A DNA stretch of 58,285 bases. It comes from Ophiothrix spiculata. Taxonomy: Eukaryota > Echinodermata > Ophiuroidea > Amphilepidida > Ophiotrichidae. The stretch lies in the NCBI GenBank assembly GCA_000969725.1, contig JXSR01S074907.1; one strand, 5' to 3'. This document shows, piece after piece, positions 13,401-25,400 of this stretch; within the stretch, counting starts at the first letter, position 1; each line of letters opens with the position of its first letter. The notes below the pieces were generated by a model. The model was not told where the DNA came from and did not search any database. It worked only from the letters and a program-made list of their open reading frames with translations. Both the position numbers and the translations under genes were made by a program.

Positions 13401-16400
13401 TCACTCTCCTGAGTTTGGTAAGGAGTGTTATTAGGAGCCCAATTAATTTCAAATATTCCTGTGTGAGACAGTGCTTTTGAAATGGTGGCGAGAAGCTCAG
13501 TGAAACACTCTCCTGGAGTGTTGTTAAGGAGAGCTGTAGTAGCTCATGCTCAATTGAGATCCTCAAACGTGAAGGTCTGTTATTTCATCTTTATCTTAAG
13601 AATTTTAAATGAAGATGATTCAATTGCATTCAAAGAAGTGTTTTGTTAGGCTGATATCCATGGAAAGCTTGAAAAGTTTTCTCATTAGCTTGAAAATTAA
13701 TCTAAATGCATGTTCACACATCTTGTGTACTAATGATCATGTGTCACATACACAAGTCATGATTCAACTTTTCTGCGTGGTAATGCAGTTGATATGATGC
13801 TCAATACAGCACATATTGCTACGTACTACAATCAAGCGGATATATATTTGTTACTGTAGAATAGAAACATTATCATTTGGGGTACTTCAATGTAAATTCT
13901 TAGTCTATAGAAAGAGTCACATTTTTAGACGTTGGATTGCCATTTCTGACATTTTATGTTAGTTCCCTACTCCCAGGTTTTCTCCCATCATCATGTTATT
14001 AATTCTTTCCATATTTGTCAACACTGTGCATGTATCTCACCTTCACCTGTTCTTGTCTGTTTTCTTGCACAATATTTAATAAATCACATCAATTGGCCGC
14101 TAGTGATAAGAACGGCATTTTCCTTGAAGACACCAATCATCACATTTTGTAATCAGGCATGGAGAGAGTTCTCATGATTTTGTACAAATTCCTGCAAAAA
14201 AGTGTCAAAATTGGCAGGAGTTCCAGGAAATAAGCGTATTTAGAATCATTTTAAGCAATTTCTTACAGACCTTGTTTATTAAGCAAATTTTCCCAATATG
14301 GAGCAATAACTGGTGTTGGGATATTGTATTATGCATTCATTAAAATGGGACATTATTCTAAACATTGTATTCTACTTACACATAAACCAAATAATGACTG
14401 TATCCTAATATTTGATCTAAAGAGGTCAAAATATGATGGATAAGACCTGATGGTGGATGTGCACCTAATTGTGAAATATGACAAGAAGACAAATAGTCTT
14501 CTATACTCTATAAACCTTGTAGTAAAAAGTAAGCAATCAGACTCTGTTTCAGGATCCATAGCACATCCCTTGTATTCAGCAACATTGTGAACTGGCATTT
14601 TTGTATCGTGTAAGAGACTAGCAATGATTGATTAGGATTGATTACGGCCAAATCACTGCGTATTGATATATTTTGTGCATGAATCTTTCATGATTTTGGT
14701 GTTATGCTATTTTTTAACACTACATGGACAAACCTTAGATATAAGTTCATTTGAATATTCAACAAGATTGGTTACATTTTATGATTTGAAAAATACGGAC
14801 TAAGTTGTTTCTCCATATGGTCAAATTGGTTTGTGTGCGTTAATCGACTGCTTACTTAATACTTCAAAGTTTATATATAGAGTGTACAGGTGGCTAAAAC
14901 TACTTCTATAAAGTTTATATATAGAGTGTACAGGTGGCTAAAACTACTTTTATACTCTGGTGTCACCACTGTCAGCTTAGTATATAATGATACAAAAATT
15001 GTTGCTCATTTTTTACTTCAGTCATATTTGAAGCTAATGTTATGAATTGGAATCTTTTAATGAGGGTTTTGAAGGTACTTTTAATTCATGAACTAATTCA
15101 CTCATTGCATTACTCACACTATTGGTGAAGAGGTTCCGTTCATTTCATATCTGCGTACATGGGGAAGAGAAAGAGTTTTTTTCATTGGTATGAATTGCAG
15201 GGTTGTTGTGACAGCATGACAAACAGACTGTGTGTTAAATAAATAAATTCAGAGTTATTATTTTTTAACTAACTTTTTATGTCTAGAGGTGGTGGTCTTG
15301 TCAAAATGCTTTGCTTCATAATACAAGGAAAAAATGACAGATTCTGGTTGCAGATACATAATTTTTTGACCAAACAATATTCCTTTTTTGGTTGTTAGGA
15401 TAAAAAATACAATTGAGTATTAAACTCAGCGTCACAATTCTTCTCACAATGTAAATAGACATCCAGAGTGCATGGCCCTTTGTTTGCGAACATTCACGGT
15501 ACCCTGCAATTCATGAGCACATGATCAATTTTGTCTAAGGAATTTTGGCAGAAACCTAAATTGCATTATTATAATGACTAGTAAATTATCGGATTTAGAG
15601 AAGCAGAAAATTCATCTTTTTGGAACAGTTGATGTTTATCATCTACTCTAGACATGCCTACACCTTTTGCCTATTACCTGCCAGTACAGCTAACATATCA
15701 TAAGATGACTATTTGGATTTTCCAATATTGGATGTCTAACCTGCAGTGTTGTAGACTACAGACAGACCCGAGGCTGTATATGGATTCCCTTATATAATAT
15801 AATGACAGTTGTCATAATGACACTACGTGTTATTTTGCATGATCTCATTCTGTCTGTGTCTTCATTAAATGGTCTGATTCTCCATTTTGTTTTGAAAGTT
15901 TGAATAAATAATCATCTGAAGGAGCTTTTAATTGAGATCAATATTTAACTTATTGAAGTTGACAATATCCAAAATTACAAATAGCTGAATGCCACTGAGC
16001 TGTTTTACTTGTTTAAATACAAAATAACATGTTGAAATGTGTTCTCTTGGACTTTTGAACTTAAAAGACTATAAAATGAAAGTAGCTTTGTTAGAATACT
16101 CGTGGCAGTAGCTAATGAGTGGTAGTGGTACCGTGATTTACAAGACTTTTTTGCACAGTGATCCTTCATGGTGCCCAACACTCCTTGATTTCCTAAGGTG
16201 GTTTCAAACTAGCTGTCGTTGCAGCACACAATGTTGCGGCACACGACCAAACATCTGCAATTTATAGTTGTCATACTGTAGCACGACACATTTGCATATT
16301 GCCGCAATGGTCTGTCGCAAGAAAAGTTGAATTTATTCCAACTCAAAATATTGTGCCGTTGCGACCATCATGACAGGGTAATCGATATATCGGCTTGTCG

Positions 16401-19400
16401 TACGGCAAGGAGATGCGACAAGGTCAAGTTTGCGCACTTTAAATTTTTGCCTGTCGTACGACAGCACGACAGGCTAGTCTGAAACCAGCTTAAACCTTGC
16501 TGCACGTTTGCACCCTTGAGTCAGCTGAATTTTTGTCGGAAAGTTGGATATGGCCCATAGACTACCATTGGAGAAGTCCTGCTAAAAGAGTTATACATTT
16601 TTGTCAAGAGTTTTATAATGCATGACACTCATCATCCAGTTGTACAATACATTAATATGAATCAATTTTGCAACTAGTTTCTGACCAAGAATTTCTTGTT
16701 TTCTTGTTTTATTTTATAGGTGCTGCTGCTGCTGGTGCTGTTGATGAGGAATTTTTTATAGCTGCATATGAAGAAGTACCTAGTGCAAATGTAAGTGGTC
16801 TGGTAAAATGTCTCTTCGTCATGTGAGTGCAAAAAAGTCGTATCTGCAATAGCTGCCATTTGTCATTAATTTGGATTGCACACTGTATAATCTCCAGTCT
16901 TGGGTCAGTGGCTTTTGAAATGGTTCTTCAGGTGTCACCTGAAGAACCATTTCAAGAGCCACTGACATATGGCAGGAAAATGTTTTATACATTCTAGCGA
17001 CTAGATGTTTAATAACTTAAGGCAGCCATTGCAGATATGACTTTCTTGCACTCACATGACGTGTTGTGGTTATTATGAGTGGCTTTGTTTTAAGCTGAAT
17101 TTATGCTTGAAATGTATCTGTTTTTGAAGTTTTAATGGCTTACATCAACAATGAAACACTATTTCATTGTTGGTGTTTGCTGCTCTTTGCTTCAACACAA
17201 AGAGAGTCGTGTTGGAGCATTTAATGCACGAAATACATACATTTATTTATTTATTTACACAAGTTTGTATTGAATTCAATTTGGGGTCTCAAATTTAATT
17301 CACAACCGGTTTTAAAAGGAAAAGTATTAGACATTAAATCAAATTGGAGAGTATGGGTCAATTTATAGTTCTTATATGAGCTACCAAATATTTGGTGCAA
17401 CAAGTCTTTGTTATCTTATAATGTGATATATAATTCCAATGTATTTTTCTAATATTAACGGAGGCTTGGTGATGAAAAGTAATATACCACATTGAGGAGT
17501 ATTTGGTGAAAATGTTTGGTGATTTACAACACCAAGCATCCGTTATTGATAAGAAGATGCATTGGAATTATATATAAGATTATAAGATAACAAAGACTTG
17601 TTGCACAAAATACACTGAATAGTAAAAGCACTCGTTTTTGAACTGGCGCTTGTTTTATTTCTCAAAAAACACTTGTTTCATTACTCTTTTTCCAAAGTAA
17701 GTGGTAAAACAGGTGGTAAAATGAGTACCAAAACGAGTGTCAGTTCCAAAATGAGTGCTTTTTACTTTACAGTGATATTTGGTAGCTAAAAAGAACTATA
17801 AATTGACCCTTTTAATATCTGCAAAAACAAACCCAGTCAGTCAATAAAATTAAAATTCATGGGTGATAAGGATACGCTATTTGTTGAATCTTACAATATT
17901 GCTTTAAGTCTAATTTGGAAGAGTGGACGGTCTTTGGGGTGATTTTTGCACCTGTTGTCCATTTCTTTTATATATGAGTCAGTGATGAAATAGATAAATA
18001 TACATATCCTAACTTTGCAGAACTAATCTGGCAGAGATCAGCTTGTTTCTTAGATGCAATACAACCTATTGGGATACAGGTGCCAGTTTTGTGCTAAGAA
18101 TTATTTATAGATCGGGTTTGTTAGTGAGGTGCATAATAATAGCCACCGCAAGCTAGCAGACGTGATCAAAACATCCTGTATGCTCCAACATAGCAGGTTA
18201 CATCATGACTCCAAGGGATTTTCTCTGTCAGGATTAAATAAATCAAACCATGGGTGTGTGTATGTTTACTACCAAATTTTCATGATTTTCGTCTGTGTTT
18301 CCTTGTAAGAGCTTTAACTTAGGCCAATTTAAAAAATGACATATTTTGAAGTTTCGGAACATCCCTGTTTAAAAATTTTCAAGTAGAATGTTGAAAGAAA
18401 CTGCTTATCAAAATAAGATGCACAAGAAATGTACTAAAAGCATTTGCAGAAAAATAAGCGTAGATATAAATTGTTCAGAAGTTCAGTTTTTTTCTCAATT
18501 TCCAAACCATATGGTTAAAATCATATAATATATACAAATAGGAATATTGAACTTTGTAAATGGGGAACCCTAAAATCACAAGTCATTTAAGCTGGAAACC
18601 ATACCTTACTTTCTACATATTAATTTCCTGTTATTGCGGTGATAATGTTCCAAAATTAGAAGCCAATAACTTTGTAACCATGGATATCAACTTTTCTTCC
18701 GAAGTAACATGTATGATAAGTATCAATCTTCAAACAAATTTGCAGTTGATTCGATAATGTGCAGGGTTTATGTGATTTTAGGGTATTGCATCATTTTTTT
18801 TCTTGTTCAGCTTTAAAAGGCAGCAGTGTCTTTGTCATTCAGACCTAACTCACTGCTTTAGAGCCTATATGCATTAATGTCACTTCAGAATAGCTGTCAC
18901 TTTGAGGCATAGAGCTGTGGCAGATGACTATTAAGGCTGTCGTTGACAGGGCTTACGTTGATATTTTTGCGACAAAGCACAGATTGCTACATGTCGACAG
19001 ACCCAAGTCCCATTGTGACATAAGCCATATATGTATATAAGCATTAATCCTATTAACACTGGCGACAACTTTTGGTGCCCAAAACTCATTGAGTTATGGG
19101 GTGTCAGGGTTCAAAGGGTTAAGAAAAATCAGAAAGGACTGGTAGTGGAGAAAATAACAGCAAGATGTCAAATTAAATATTTCAAAATATTTTTTTCTTT
19201 TATCTTATAATAAATTATAAGAACTGGAGTTTTTAGTAAGTGGGCACCAGGTGATATTTACCCAACAGTCCAAGTTTTCGTGTCTGGTTATGTAGTTCAA
19301 CTCCACCAAAAATTTGTAAGATGTATGCTGAATTTACATAATGGGTTATGTCAACATTGTAATAAAGTTATGTCGACATGGACTTCATTTCAGGATGAAT

Positions 19401-22400
19401 TGCTAATATTTATTAGGACATGAAAGCTCCAATTGAAATGTACCTACATACGATATGGCCTATGGATTTGACATACTCAACATATTGCATATGAACTATT
19501 ATTCAACTTCCCCATGGTGATATAGAGGTTTGAAAGTCAAGTCAAGGATAAAAACATCCATGTAACCAACCATCGATGTTTCTTGACATTGGTTATTTGA
19601 ACTCTCTGAAAATACTAGGGTAGACACTTCAATTTTGATTTGTAAAGCTTGAAGCAGAAATATCTTTTTTGAAGCTTTGAACATATTGCACTTGAACTAG
19701 CATTCAACTTTTAAAATGTTGACGAAATTTGAACCTTAAGCTAGTTCAAGGAAGTTTGTTGTATTAATCCGTGGCAAGCAACATTGTCATGTCCATTTGC
19801 CTTGTGAGGTTGTTGATTTAGTTAATAAAATTTTTGCAGTTGGTCGTTGTCAATTTTGAGCAACATTTTGCCGTATGATATGCTTTTATTGACTTCAAAC
19901 AGGATTTCTGGCCATATTCTAAGAGGTTTTCTGGTCGTGACTAGGCCAGGGTATATATCAAGCATTGGAAAATTCACTTTTTTGAGGAAGTGAAGGGACT
20001 TCATTTAAAATGTGCAGGGGTTCTATCTAAAGCTCTCCTGAAGGTCTTTAGATAAGCAATTAGGGGAGATGTTTTTTAGATTTAGATGTTTATACCATCA
20101 TGTAAGGAGCTCTATTAATTAATTTCCCGTAAAGGATTTGAGGGGAGCAGGGAGGCTCAGTAGAGCTCACTCCCCTCAAAAGGAAGTTCCTTGTAGAGAC
20201 AGCAAGAGATTCCACCTCCTAAATTTTCTGTAGGTAAATAATCATCGTATCAGCTTTGCAGAAGATTACCATTCATGTTGAGCGTTCTTTGTATGATATC
20301 GTTGCTTTATTTCATGATTGTGTGTGGGCCATGCATTCATCGCCAATGGTCATCTCCCTCTTCTTTCACTGCATTAACCCTCTCCAGCTTTTATGAAAGA
20401 CTGCAGGTAATGCATTTGCCACTAGGTGGACATCAAGAGCTTTTAAATTCCAGAACAAAATGTGGTCCTATTCAGAGTTGCTTCTGTAGACTTTCCGCGC
20501 TGTTATTAAATGTTCTGAACCAGGGTTACAGCGAGGCCTCAAATGTTGATGAAAATTCTGTGGCTTAGTATACTATTACTTTGTGAACAAGCAGTATTTT
20601 TAAAATACTATGAAACATCTCTCACTTTATGAAATGTTAAACTTGACAGACAACATTGATTTGGACATAGCATGTTGATTTTGAACTATCATTCAACTCA
20701 ACAATGTTTACAAAATGTTTGTGTCCAGAAGGTTTAAAATTGTCCTGTATCTGTTCAAAGAATATGTGTTGCTTTAGGTGTTGAGCTTGTTGTGAACTCT
20801 TTAGAAATACTAGGGCAAACATATTATCTTGGGGCTATGGAGAATTTGACATGACCATTTGCTCTTGAACTTGTACTCAACTGCTCTGTTGTTTTTGGTT
20901 TTATTTTTGAATTTGAGGTTTAAAAGGTTATGAATCTTGTTTGTGTGTGGGGGTGCATGTTGTTTTTTTGTTGCTTTAAGGAACATAATTTGTGTGGAAA
21001 AAAATTAAACTAGGTTTAGTGCAAAGGTTGAATGAAAGCCATACCAAACTTGGTACTGCAATGGATGTATGTTTCTCAAAACTGAGCATCATACAAGTGT
21101 TGGACTATTCAAGGTTGTGAAAAACCTAGAAGTCATGGCTATTTTCAGCTCTTGAAAGTCATGGCATGGAATTTGAAGAAAATTTGTAAAGCTTTGCATG
21201 TCATGTCAAAAATTGTTAATCTTTGTGAATGTCATCTCCTTAACCTTATTAAAAGACAATAATTTATTGAATTGATCACCTGAGAATATTTGGGGGAGTG
21301 AGTTTACGCAGCTGTAGTTCCCTCGCCTTGTACCAAAGTCCCATGAGGTCCTGGGTTTGATTTATGTGCATTTGCTTTTCAGTCCATGCTCACTTCCACA
21401 GGTTTTTCTTTGGGTACTCCGGTCTTCCTCCTGCATTTGAAACTGAATTTAAAAAACAGCTTGGAGCCCAGTTGAAGATAAGCTTCCTTTAACTTACTTG
21501 GTACCAAGTACCAAGTTGGGTTTCCTTGGCGAAAGCCTAAACAAGGTGATTTTTTTTATTTGGAGTGTCTCTGATGCAATATAAGCACTACCCTTACTGG
21601 GATGTATGAGTTTGCAAATGTACTAATAAGATTCAAGTTACACCATCTTAAATTCAATAGCAATTTTACATGTATGGAATGTTAATTACCACCAGCCATT
21701 ATGGGTGATACCTTTTAGCAAAGTTATAGAACCTGCTGCTCTTGTGTGCATGCAGAAAGTTGAAGAAAAATAATTGGTAACACCTGAAGATACAGACATA
21801 AAACAAACAAGACTTCATTATAGAGCTATGTTGTTGGGCACAGCAAATAACATAGTGTTATTATTTCAATTTTGCTGTTCAGCTTTAGGGGATTATTTTA
21901 TTTAAAAAGTAGAGTTTGTAAAATTGTATGTTGGTATCTCAAATATTTTCACTTTTGTTTGTTTTATATAATGTGATTATGGAATATAAAATATTGAATG
22001 AATTTTATAATGATAGGCGGTTAAAGAGTGACTCGCCATCTAGGATTTAAAATTTGGTTCTTTGATTTTATTTAACAATGGATGAAAGCTTCCAGGATTT
22101 CAAGAACACATTTAATATTTTCTCTGAAATATTTCTTTCCTTTTTGCAGATATATGGTAACAAAGGTTTAGAAGATGACTTGATGAAAATTCATAGTATT
22201 CTGAACAACGACAAGGAGGATTGGGAACTCAGATGTACTAATGTAAGCATTGACACTGATTGCCCAGCTCTACTCTACTATTACTCCCTGGTTGCCCAGC
22301 TCTACCCTACTAGTAATCCCTGGTTGCCCAGCTCTACTCTACTATTATTCCCTGGTTGCCCAGCTCTACTCTACTATTATTCCCTAGTTGCCCAGCTCTA

Positions 22401-25400
22401 CTCTACTATTGATCCCTGGTTGCCCAGATCTACGCTACTGTTTACCCTACTTGACAAGCTCTACTTTACTATTGATCCTTGTTTACCCAGCTCTGCTCTA
22501 TTTTTGATCCCAGCTTGCCCAGCACTACTCTACTTTTTTCCCATTTTGAACTGCTATCACATGAGCATCCTAAGAGTAACAGAACTGATATTTTGAGATA
22601 ACGGCAGACTTAAATTCCCAAGCTCTTTAATGATTTATAACATGTTGATCCAGCCCTTTTTCTTGCCTAACAATTAAGCACAAGTGTTTTCTGCAAAATG
22701 TCCTTTATTTTGTATTATATATGTCATATATAAAAAGGCAACCTGATAAACAATGTGCTTTAAGAGATAAACTATCAGCTTTCAATTCAACCCCAAAATT
22801 TCTGAAGACTAACATTTTTTAGATGTAGCATAAGGTGAAAATTTTAATTATTCAGGCATGTCATGCTTAGAAGAATCATAACTCTTCATGTTGGTGTCAT
22901 ATAAACTTTAAATAATTATCAGTTTAAGCTGAATATATGTTCTATCTGAATCTGCAATAATATATATATAATTTAAAAAAAAAATTGTGGTGGATTTGGA
23001 AAGGTGTGCATGTGTAGGTAAATATGTGAAGGTGAAGGTGGAGCTCGTGTGGTCTAACGGAACAGTGCCAGACTCCAAATTATGAGGTTACAAGTTCAAG
23101 GCACGCTATGGCCAACGGGTTATGTCCTTGGGTAAGACATGTAATCTCAATTGCTTCGTCGACCCAAGCAATATTGGGGAGCTGTTATGGGTAATGTTAC
23201 AATCTGCAGATTGAGTGTGCACCTGGTCAGTAGCACCTCAATTTGAGAAAATTGATTGTGACGAATTCATGACGGCAGCGTAATAATAGGCAGCAGCACT
23301 TTGAGAATTTGTTCACAAATTGAGAAGCGCTTTTATCATTATAATATCAACAAGGACTTGTGTGTATTTTTTAACAGCATCAAGTGACTTTTTTTGACTC
23401 ACTAAAAAAGTAAAACTTGACCAATAACTGTCATTTTAAAAGAATGTATTTCTTCATTGTCTCGCTCTCTTATTTTGTTTCAACAGCTAAAGAAGATTCG
23501 TAGTTTAATTGTAGCCGGTGCAATAGATCATGACTGCTTTTTAACATGCTTAAGAACAATGGAGGAATCCTTTCAAGTGTCGGTGAAAGATCTTCGTTCA
23601 CAAGTTGTACGAGAAGCATGCATAACTTTATCGTAAGTATTATATAGTAGAATTAGAGTAATTGATATTTCAATTTAAAAGTGCAATGTGGGGTGTGCTT
23701 AGTGTTGCTGCAGTCTTGTTATAGTTCTGCACCTACAATTGGGGGGCTTCAACTAAGCCTACCAGAGGTCGATTTCACTAACATTTACGATGCTTTGTAG
23801 CTACAAAGGGTTTAGCTCGTAACTACAACTGGACGTCATAAAGAAGTGAAAACCCTTCGTATGTGTTCACCTTATCGTAAGGTATATGAATTTTGCATTG
23901 GAAAAGTCTAACCCTTTGTTAACGTTGCGTGGGGTTAAGAGGTGGTCATAGCTAACGATGGGTTCTGGTCTTACGATGGGTTAACAATGCATTTTAACGT
24001 TAGTAAAATCGACCCCCTGGGATGTTGGTCTGACCAAATAAAATGAATCTATTACTTTTGGCTTGTTGTCTGTTTCCATCTTTGATCCCCTGCATTTTAT
24101 AGCTCCACACGAAATATGTCTCAACTTGAGGACTTAAGGTAAATTGACAAAACAAGTAATGAACAGACCATATGTGGATTAAGAGACTACTACAAATTAA
24201 GCCGTACCTCCCAGGGCTTATACAGACATATATTTCTGTAAACTATTCCTATAATTGGTAAATGTTCCAAAGTTGTTTTTCCCCCTCGCTATCAGCTTGT
24301 GCCCACTTTAGAGATCTTGGGCATATCAGAGACAAAGGAATTTTTATAGGGGAATACGGATACGCCACCATCTTGTGTCGCTCATGGAACAGAGTTATTG
24401 TACCTCTGGATATATTCGGAGTTTGACCGGATATCCAGGCAGATTGCGTAAATCTTTACTTGACTCATAATATACAGCGTGTGCATTTTGTTTCACATGC
24501 GCAAACCATGTTTGCGTTTCAAGTAGCGTGTATTGCGACTTGCTCTGATCAAAGTACGCCAATTTTCCCGCTTATCCGTTGCGAAGACTCGAAGTGAGGC
24601 GTAAAATACCGGAAGTACAATAACTCAACCTCCATGAGCGACAATCCAAGATGGCTGCAGTCCCATAGGATTTTTTTATGGCGGTGAAATCAAAATGGCG
24701 GAGAGCACCGGTTCCCCTTTTTAAATTCCTTGTCAGAGACAGATTCCATGGGTTTTCAGAGATTCTATTCCAGCCTTAAAAAAAAACCTTTATAGTGTCT
24801 CACAATTTGTAAAGTTTTGAATGAACTCTTTGCATTGTAATAAAATGTAGCAATGAAGACCAATAAATGGGTGAGTAAATATGATTTTTTTTTTCATTAC
24901 ATACAGTTATGAATCACTAAATTTTACTTCATACTGCTTGTAAGCTTTAATGTATTATGTCATTTCCAGGTTCTTATCATCTAAGCTAGCACGTCAGTTT
25001 GACCATGCAGCAGAGATGCTTTTGCCACAAATCTATCCACTAATACAGAACAGTGCAAAGGTCATGGCATCATCTGGTAACGTGTGCATCGAACTTATAC
25101 TTAAGGTAGGTATAAACTATAAAACATGTTTGCGTTTCAAGTAGCGTGTATTGCGACTTGCTCTGATCAAAGTACGTAATCTCACGAATTTAGTTAATAG
25201 GCGTAAATATTTATCCATTTGTTTTGCTTCTAGCTGTCTCCTCAATTCACATCCTTTCAATTTCACAAATTGGTCTGTCAACAGCCGTCATCAAAATCAT
25301 TTGCTTTTCAACGACCACATCACTCCCAAAACCGACAGCTACAAATTTACCCTTGCTGCCAACCTCCCTCGTATGTGGGCACAACTCCCTGAGTCTTTGA

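Larger units (their letters stand above)
9945..16719. other. Largest recognised intron, about 6.8 kb
   Basis: Contains a bipartite-hairpin MITE (11899), a hAT-like MITE (12554), the second 383-bp MITE copy with a duplicated end (14504-14953) and a CpG-rich MITE (16197). A region of short overlapping inverted repeats around GGAGAG/CTCTCC lies at 13380-13560. No exon seen. Confidence 0.7.
16791..22149. other. Intron, about 5.4 kb
   Basis: Contains the second bipartite-hairpin MITE (16817), a three-stem foldback element (17355), an (ATTT)n run at 17241-17256, two diverged related blocks (19480-19730 and 20660-20890) and a probable SINE remnant (21295-21480). No further exon seen. Confidence 0.7.
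22243..23486. other. Intron, about 1.2 kb
   Basis: Begins with a 32-bp minisatellite (22261-22545) and contains a tRNA-derived SINE at 23035-23345. The rest is AT-rich with short AT microsatellites near 22964. Confidence 0.75.
23633..24969. other. Intron, about 1.3 kb
   Basis: Mostly occupied by two inverted-repeat elements (23762-24020 and about 24326-24742). No exon seen between them. Confidence 0.75.

Noticed and set aside
13380-13560. Overlapping short inverted repeats around GGAGAG/CTCTCC, similar in theme to 20010-20210
   Set aside because: The pairings are short, overlap one another and give no defined ends, so I could not separate an element from chance low complexity.
22243-22596. 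Extension of the CLASP exon reading frame by about 118 residues
   Set aside because: A good splice donor precedes it, the next exon joins in phase from that donor, and the extension is a minisatellite.
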